From contig CALRHQ010000015.1 in the NCBI GenBank assembly GCA_943359415.1, positions 1-16,133 on the forward strand: a stretch of DNA of 16,133 nt. The letters run 5' to 3'. Position 1 is the first letter of the stretch; each line of letters begins with the position of its first letter. Of this stretch, positions 13,477 to 16,133 are shown piece by piece. The position numbers were made by a program, and so were the translations under genes. Source of the stretch: Candidatus Peribacteria bacterium. GTDB lineage: Bacteria; Patescibacteriota; Gracilibacteria; UBA1369; LOWO2-01-FULL-3. The notes below the pieces were generated by a model that saw nothing but the letters and a program-made list of their open reading frames with translations, had not been told where the DNA came from and did not search any database.

Positions 13477-15708
13477 TTATTTTTTATTAAATTTTATGTG
13501 TGACATAATTTTATCAATATTCTTGTAAATTCGCACGTCAACATTTTGCAAATTCCTTTTTACATTATCAGCAAGCTCACCTTTAGCAAACACGAGAATC
13601 TCAATAAGTACAGGTAGAGCACGATCTTCACCCATTTTTGCCAAAGCAATAGCGGTCGCAACTTTCAATTCAGGATTTTTTGAATAAAGATATTTAAAAC
13701 ATAACTCTTTTCTGCTTTTCATTTTAAGCTCACCAACAGCATAAATTCCAAGAGCGATTTCAGAATTTTTATTTGAATGTAAAAACGTATCAATTATATA
13801 TTTTGCCTCGTTATAATGCTTTTTAAATCTTCCTATAGCTATTGCAGCAGAGATTTTCTGCTTTGCATCACCAGACTTAAGGTACGGCATAACAAATTTA
13901 CAAATAGCACTATCTTTAATATTTCCAAGTGAATAAATAACACCGGCCTTAAAATCACCCTTCGAAGTTTTAAGGATTTTAAGCAAAAAATCAGCAGCTT
14001 CCACATTGCTAAATCTCGAAAGTAATCCAATGATTTTAAGTCTTAAATAATTATTTTTTTCAGATTTATAATTTTTTTTAAGAGCAGAGATAAGTTCATA
14101 TTCCATAACAACATTGGCTACAAAATCATCTCTATTCTTGAACATAGAAAGCGAATCAAGTGCAGATTCACGAATTTCTTCATTTTTGCTCGAAAAACAT
14201 TTTATAAGTTCAGGAACAGTTTGTATATTTTGAAGTTCACCAAGTGCAAAAATAATTTTTTTCTTTGTTGCTATAGATTCATGAGAATTATCTAATTTCG
14301 ATATAAGAAATTCGATATTTCCGTTATGTCCTTTTTGAGCAAGCATATCTATCGCATCAATTTTTTCTTTCTCATGTTCAGAGTCAAATTGTGCACAAAC
14401 AACTTCAGTATAAAGTGATTGCTGCCTATAAATCACGAAAAATAAAATAATCGCGAATACAAACATTACAATATTTGTATATAAAATCAGAGGTTTTCCG
14501 AAAAAGAAATTTTGTAAAACTAGAATAAATAAAGTTCCAAAGATGGCTCCAACAGGACGAACAATTCCATCAAGAAATTCACGCAAATATGCTCTTACAT
14601 TATCTCTAACAGCATAATACGAACTTTCTAGTGAGCTCGAATACAACACTCCAGTCAAAGTGAAATTATTTCTTGCTAAAACTGCAGTAGTAAAATTAAA
14701 TGAAAATAAAAGCCCGAAAAGACTTAAAATAGTAAGAATCGGATGAATCAACATGCTTCCAAAAACACCTAGAGAATAAACGAGTCTACTTCCGATAATA
14801 AGTTGAATAAGTAAAGCTGTAGCACTAAAAATGATAAACAAAATTCCCAAGTCATGAAAGAAAGCATGCTCAAAACCACTACCAGCCTCAAGAATTACAT
14901 GTGAAGCAGATTGATAAACAGCTTTCGTATATTGAAATTCAACGAGATTAAAAAGAACCCATTGCAAAAATACAATCAAAGAAAGCCCCCGTATGAAAGC
15001 AAAATATTTATTATCTTTGAAAATAGTTTTAATTTTTAAAATAAGATCAGGATTCTCTTTTTTCTTATCGTGAGTCCCATGTCCATTTTCAACTGGAGCA
15101 AGAACAACAGAAGCAATCATAATGATTGGAACAATCAAAACAAGCAATCCTGCCCAGAAATATATAAATGCAGTGGAAGTTTTTATAAATGCAGCAAAGA
15201 ATGTGATAACAAGACCAGCTACAAGCCCACCAACAGTTTCAGAAGATTCAAGAATAGGGAAAACTTTTTCACTTTCAAGAGGACTAAAATAATCTTCAAT
15301 AAGAGAATTAAGAACAATTCTAAACTGGCTCAAGAAGACCGAAACAGCAGTGATTAAGAATGCAAAAAACAAAAATGAATCAGCTCTAAACCAATAAGCT
15401 AAAAATAAAGTGCCCATTGAAGCAAATATTGTCAGCACCAAACATAAATTTTTTTTGATTCTATGTATAACAGAGGAATAAAGTACGCTTCCGATAATAG
15501 TAAAGATTCCATTTAAAATAAAAAGGTAGGGGAGTGCCTTAATACCATATCTTGCTACAAACATAGCCATAGTCGCAGTCCATCCCACAACAAAGCCAAC
15601 TCTGTAAATAGATCTAAGCAGCCAAAACAAAAAAATCTTCAAGGATTGCTTGTCGTTTATATTTAAAACTTTATTGATTACAGATATCTGACCAAGAGCT
15701 CTGAACAT
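13477..15708 (-). CDS. NTT/MFS-like multi-span membrane protein with C-terminal HEAT repeats
   Basis: The 743-residue protein has two halves. Residues about 24-427 hold roughly 11-12 hydrophobic helices. The arrangement, and SSLESSYYAVRDNVRAYLRE with FLDGIVRPVGAIFG (358-391), resembles the nucleotide-transporter (ATP/ADP translocase, Npt1) branch of the major facilitator fold. The second half (about 432-735) is a run of helical repeats of about 30-40 residues with HEAT-like patterns, for example KKKIIFALGELQNIQTVPEL, FKAGVIYSLGNIKDSAI and VATAIALAKMGEDRALPVLI. NTT-like proteins with HEAT domains exist in several bacteria, mostly with unknown substrates; I cannot say whether this one transports nucleotides. 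It is the first gene of a tight operon with the STAS and phosphatase genes, so the cytoplasmic HEAT half may be a scaffold or sensor for that pair. The ATG at 15708 follows a strong promoter by about 17 bases. Confidence 0.8.
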   Translation of the reverse strand: MFRALGQISVINKVLNINDKQSLKIFLFWLLRSIYRVGFVVGWTATMAMFVARYGIKALPYLFILNGIFTIIGSVLYSSVIHRIKKNLCLVLTIFASMGTLFLAYWFRADSFLFFAFLITAVSVFLSQFRIVLNSLIEDYFSPLESEKVFPILESSETVGGLVAGLVITFFAAFIKTSTAFIYFWAGLLVLIVPIIMIASVVLAPVENGHGTHDKKKENPDLILKIKTIFKDNKYFAFIRGLSLIVFLQWVLFNLVEFQYTKAVYQSASHVILEAGSGFEHAFFHDLGILFIIFSATALLIQLIIGSRLVYSLGVFGSMLIHPILTILSLFGLLFSFNFTTAVLARNNFTLTGVLYSSSLESSYYAVRDNVRAYLREFLDGIVRPVGAIFGTLFILVLQNFFFGKPLILYTNIVMFVFAIILFFVIYRQQSLYTEVVCAQFDSEHEKEKIDAIDMLAQKGHNGNIEFLISKLDNSHESIATKKKIIFALGELQNIQTVPELIKCFSSKNEEIRESALDSLSMFKNRDDFVANVVMEYELISALKKNYKSEKNNYLRLKIIGLLSRFSNVEAADFLLKILKTSKGDFKAGVIYSLGNIKDSAICKFVMPYLKSGDAKQKISAAIAIGRFKKHYNEAKYIIDTFLHSNKNSEIALGIYAVGELKMKSRKELCFKYLYSKNPELKVATAIALAKMGEDRALPVLIEILVFAKGELADNVKRNLQNVDVRIYKNIDKIMSHIKFNKK

Positions 15709-15731
15709 TTTTTGTTTTTATTGTATGTCAC

Positions 15732-15760
15732 ATAATACCATATTTATCAGGAATTATCAA
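15732..15760 (-). promoter_or_regulatory. Promoter of the membrane/HEAT-STAS-phosphatase-queA operon
   Basis: Minus strand: TTGATA (15755-15760), a 17-base spacer, TATTAT (15732-15737). It has four of six -35 bases plus the exact 17-base spacer and five of six -10 bases. The start is expected near 15725, about 17 bases before the first ATG. No other convincing promoter was seen before queA. Confidence 0.65.
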
Positions 15761-15789
15761 CCATTTAAGAGCATAAATAAGACGAAAAA

Positions 15790-15798
15790 TGGTAAAAT
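15790..15798 (+). promoter_or_regulatory. Extended -10 promoter of murJ, probably leaderless
   Basis: TGGTAAAAT (15790-15798) is an extended -10 (TGn plus TAAAAT). The ATG is at 15805, so transcription should begin at or within a base or two of the start codon. No clear -35 is seen. Confidence 0.45.
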
Positions 15799-15804
15799 AT
15801 AAAC

Positions 15805-16133
15805 ATGCAAAAAAATATATTCAGGCCTGTGAAAATGGGCATTGCAACTACAATAGTATTGGCAACGACATTAGTAAGTAATTTTATAGGGCTTGCCAGA
15901 GACAAAATAATAGCTTTGCATTTTGGGACATCTACTTCTACAGATATATACAATGCCTCTTTTTTGATACCTGATATGATATTCAATCTATTCGTGGCTG
16001 GAGCATTAACAGCTGCATTTATGCCTGTTTTTTCAGACTACATGGATAAAGACGAAGAAGGATCAATGAAACTTGCCAACACTATGATGAATGCGATGAC
16101 AGGAATAATTTTTATACTTGCCCTAATAGCATT
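15805..16133 (+). CDS. murJ: MurJ (MviN) lipid II flippase, N-terminal part, 3' end outside window
   Basis: The first 109 codons are present. The translation begins MQKNIFRPVKMGIATTIVLA and continues with ATTLVSNFIGLARDKIIALHFG, FLIPDMIFNLFVAGALTAAF and MPVFSDYMDKDEE. These are the first two membrane helices of the MviN/MurJ family, with the typical G-x-x-R-x-x-x-x-A-x-x-F-G and IPxxxxNLxxxGAL patterns. MurJ flips lipid II across the inner membrane for peptidoglycan synthesis, downstream of the MurC step encoded earlier in the window. Only the N-terminus can be judged, so the function rests on family membership. Confidence 0.9.
   Translation, partial: MQKNIFRPVKMGIATTIVLATTLVSNFIGLARDKIIALHFGTSTSTDIYNASFLIPDMIFNLFVAGALTAAFMPVFSDYMDKDEEGSMKLANTMMNAMTGIIFILALIA

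Noticed and set aside
15765..15986. 73-residue minus-strand ORF at the right end
   Set aside because: Opposes the clear murJ N-terminus and its promoter.
1..16133. CRISPR array, rRNA, transposase or integrase gene
   Set aside because: No regularly spaced repeats, rRNA-like segment or DDE/tyrosine recombinase motifs were seen.

Overview
The window looks like a piece of a small, AT-rich bacterial chromosome. The best fit is a member of the Patescibacteria/CPR radiation, for example a Peregrinibacteria-like lineage; this is inference from gene style and layout, not a phylogenetic result. Supporting signs are very tight packing (stop codons overlapping or one base apart), divergent SD-less core genes (murC, murJ, divIC-like, cysS, queA), a long surface protein with Ig-like and FN3 domains and a C-terminal membrane anchor, and a VirD4/TraG-like ATPase next to housekeeping genes. 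UGA acts as a stop (murC and yggT end in TGA), so this is not the UGA=Gly code of Gracilibacteria/Absconditabacteria.

Layout: (1) 1-1190, the C-terminal part of a TraG/VirD4-like ATPase (+), followed by hairpins. (2) 1341-1520, two tandem minus-strand CAU tRNAs, an elongator-type Met (or Ile2) and initiator fMet, with their own promoter and a terminator hairpin. (3) 1585-3383, a divIC/ftsB-like gene (-) and murC (+), transcribed divergently from overlapping promoters. (4) 3453-5615, a two-gene plus-strand unit: a nucleoside diphosphate kinase domain fused to a C-terminal part that resembles a degenerate protein-kinase fold, then a small protein that may be ADP-ribosyltransferase-like. (5) 5612-7317, yggT-cysS on the minus strand, coupled by an ATGA overlap. 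(6) 7416-7511, a 96-bp element with 24-bp perfect inverted ends. (7) 7516-9345, a secreted, membrane-anchored Ig/FN3 protein (-). (8) 9521-10879, a class I methyltransferase-like protein (+). (9) 15708-10881, a four-gene minus-strand operon from one strong promoter: an NTT/MFS-like membrane protein with HEAT repeats, a STAS protein, a membrane-bound SpoIIE/RsbU-type phosphatase, then queA. (10) 15805-16133, the start of murJ (+).

The core genes cover the cell envelope (MurC, MurJ, DivIC/FtsB, YggT) and translation (CysRS, QueA, tRNA-Met pair). Two sets are less ordinary. One is the NDK-pseudokinase fusion with its small partner. The other is the membrane/HEAT + STAS + PP2C unit, which looks like a partner-switching signalling module whose kinase is not in this window. 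Almost no start codon has a Shine-Dalgarno sequence, while good -35/-10 pairs lie very close to the starts; murJ looks leaderless.
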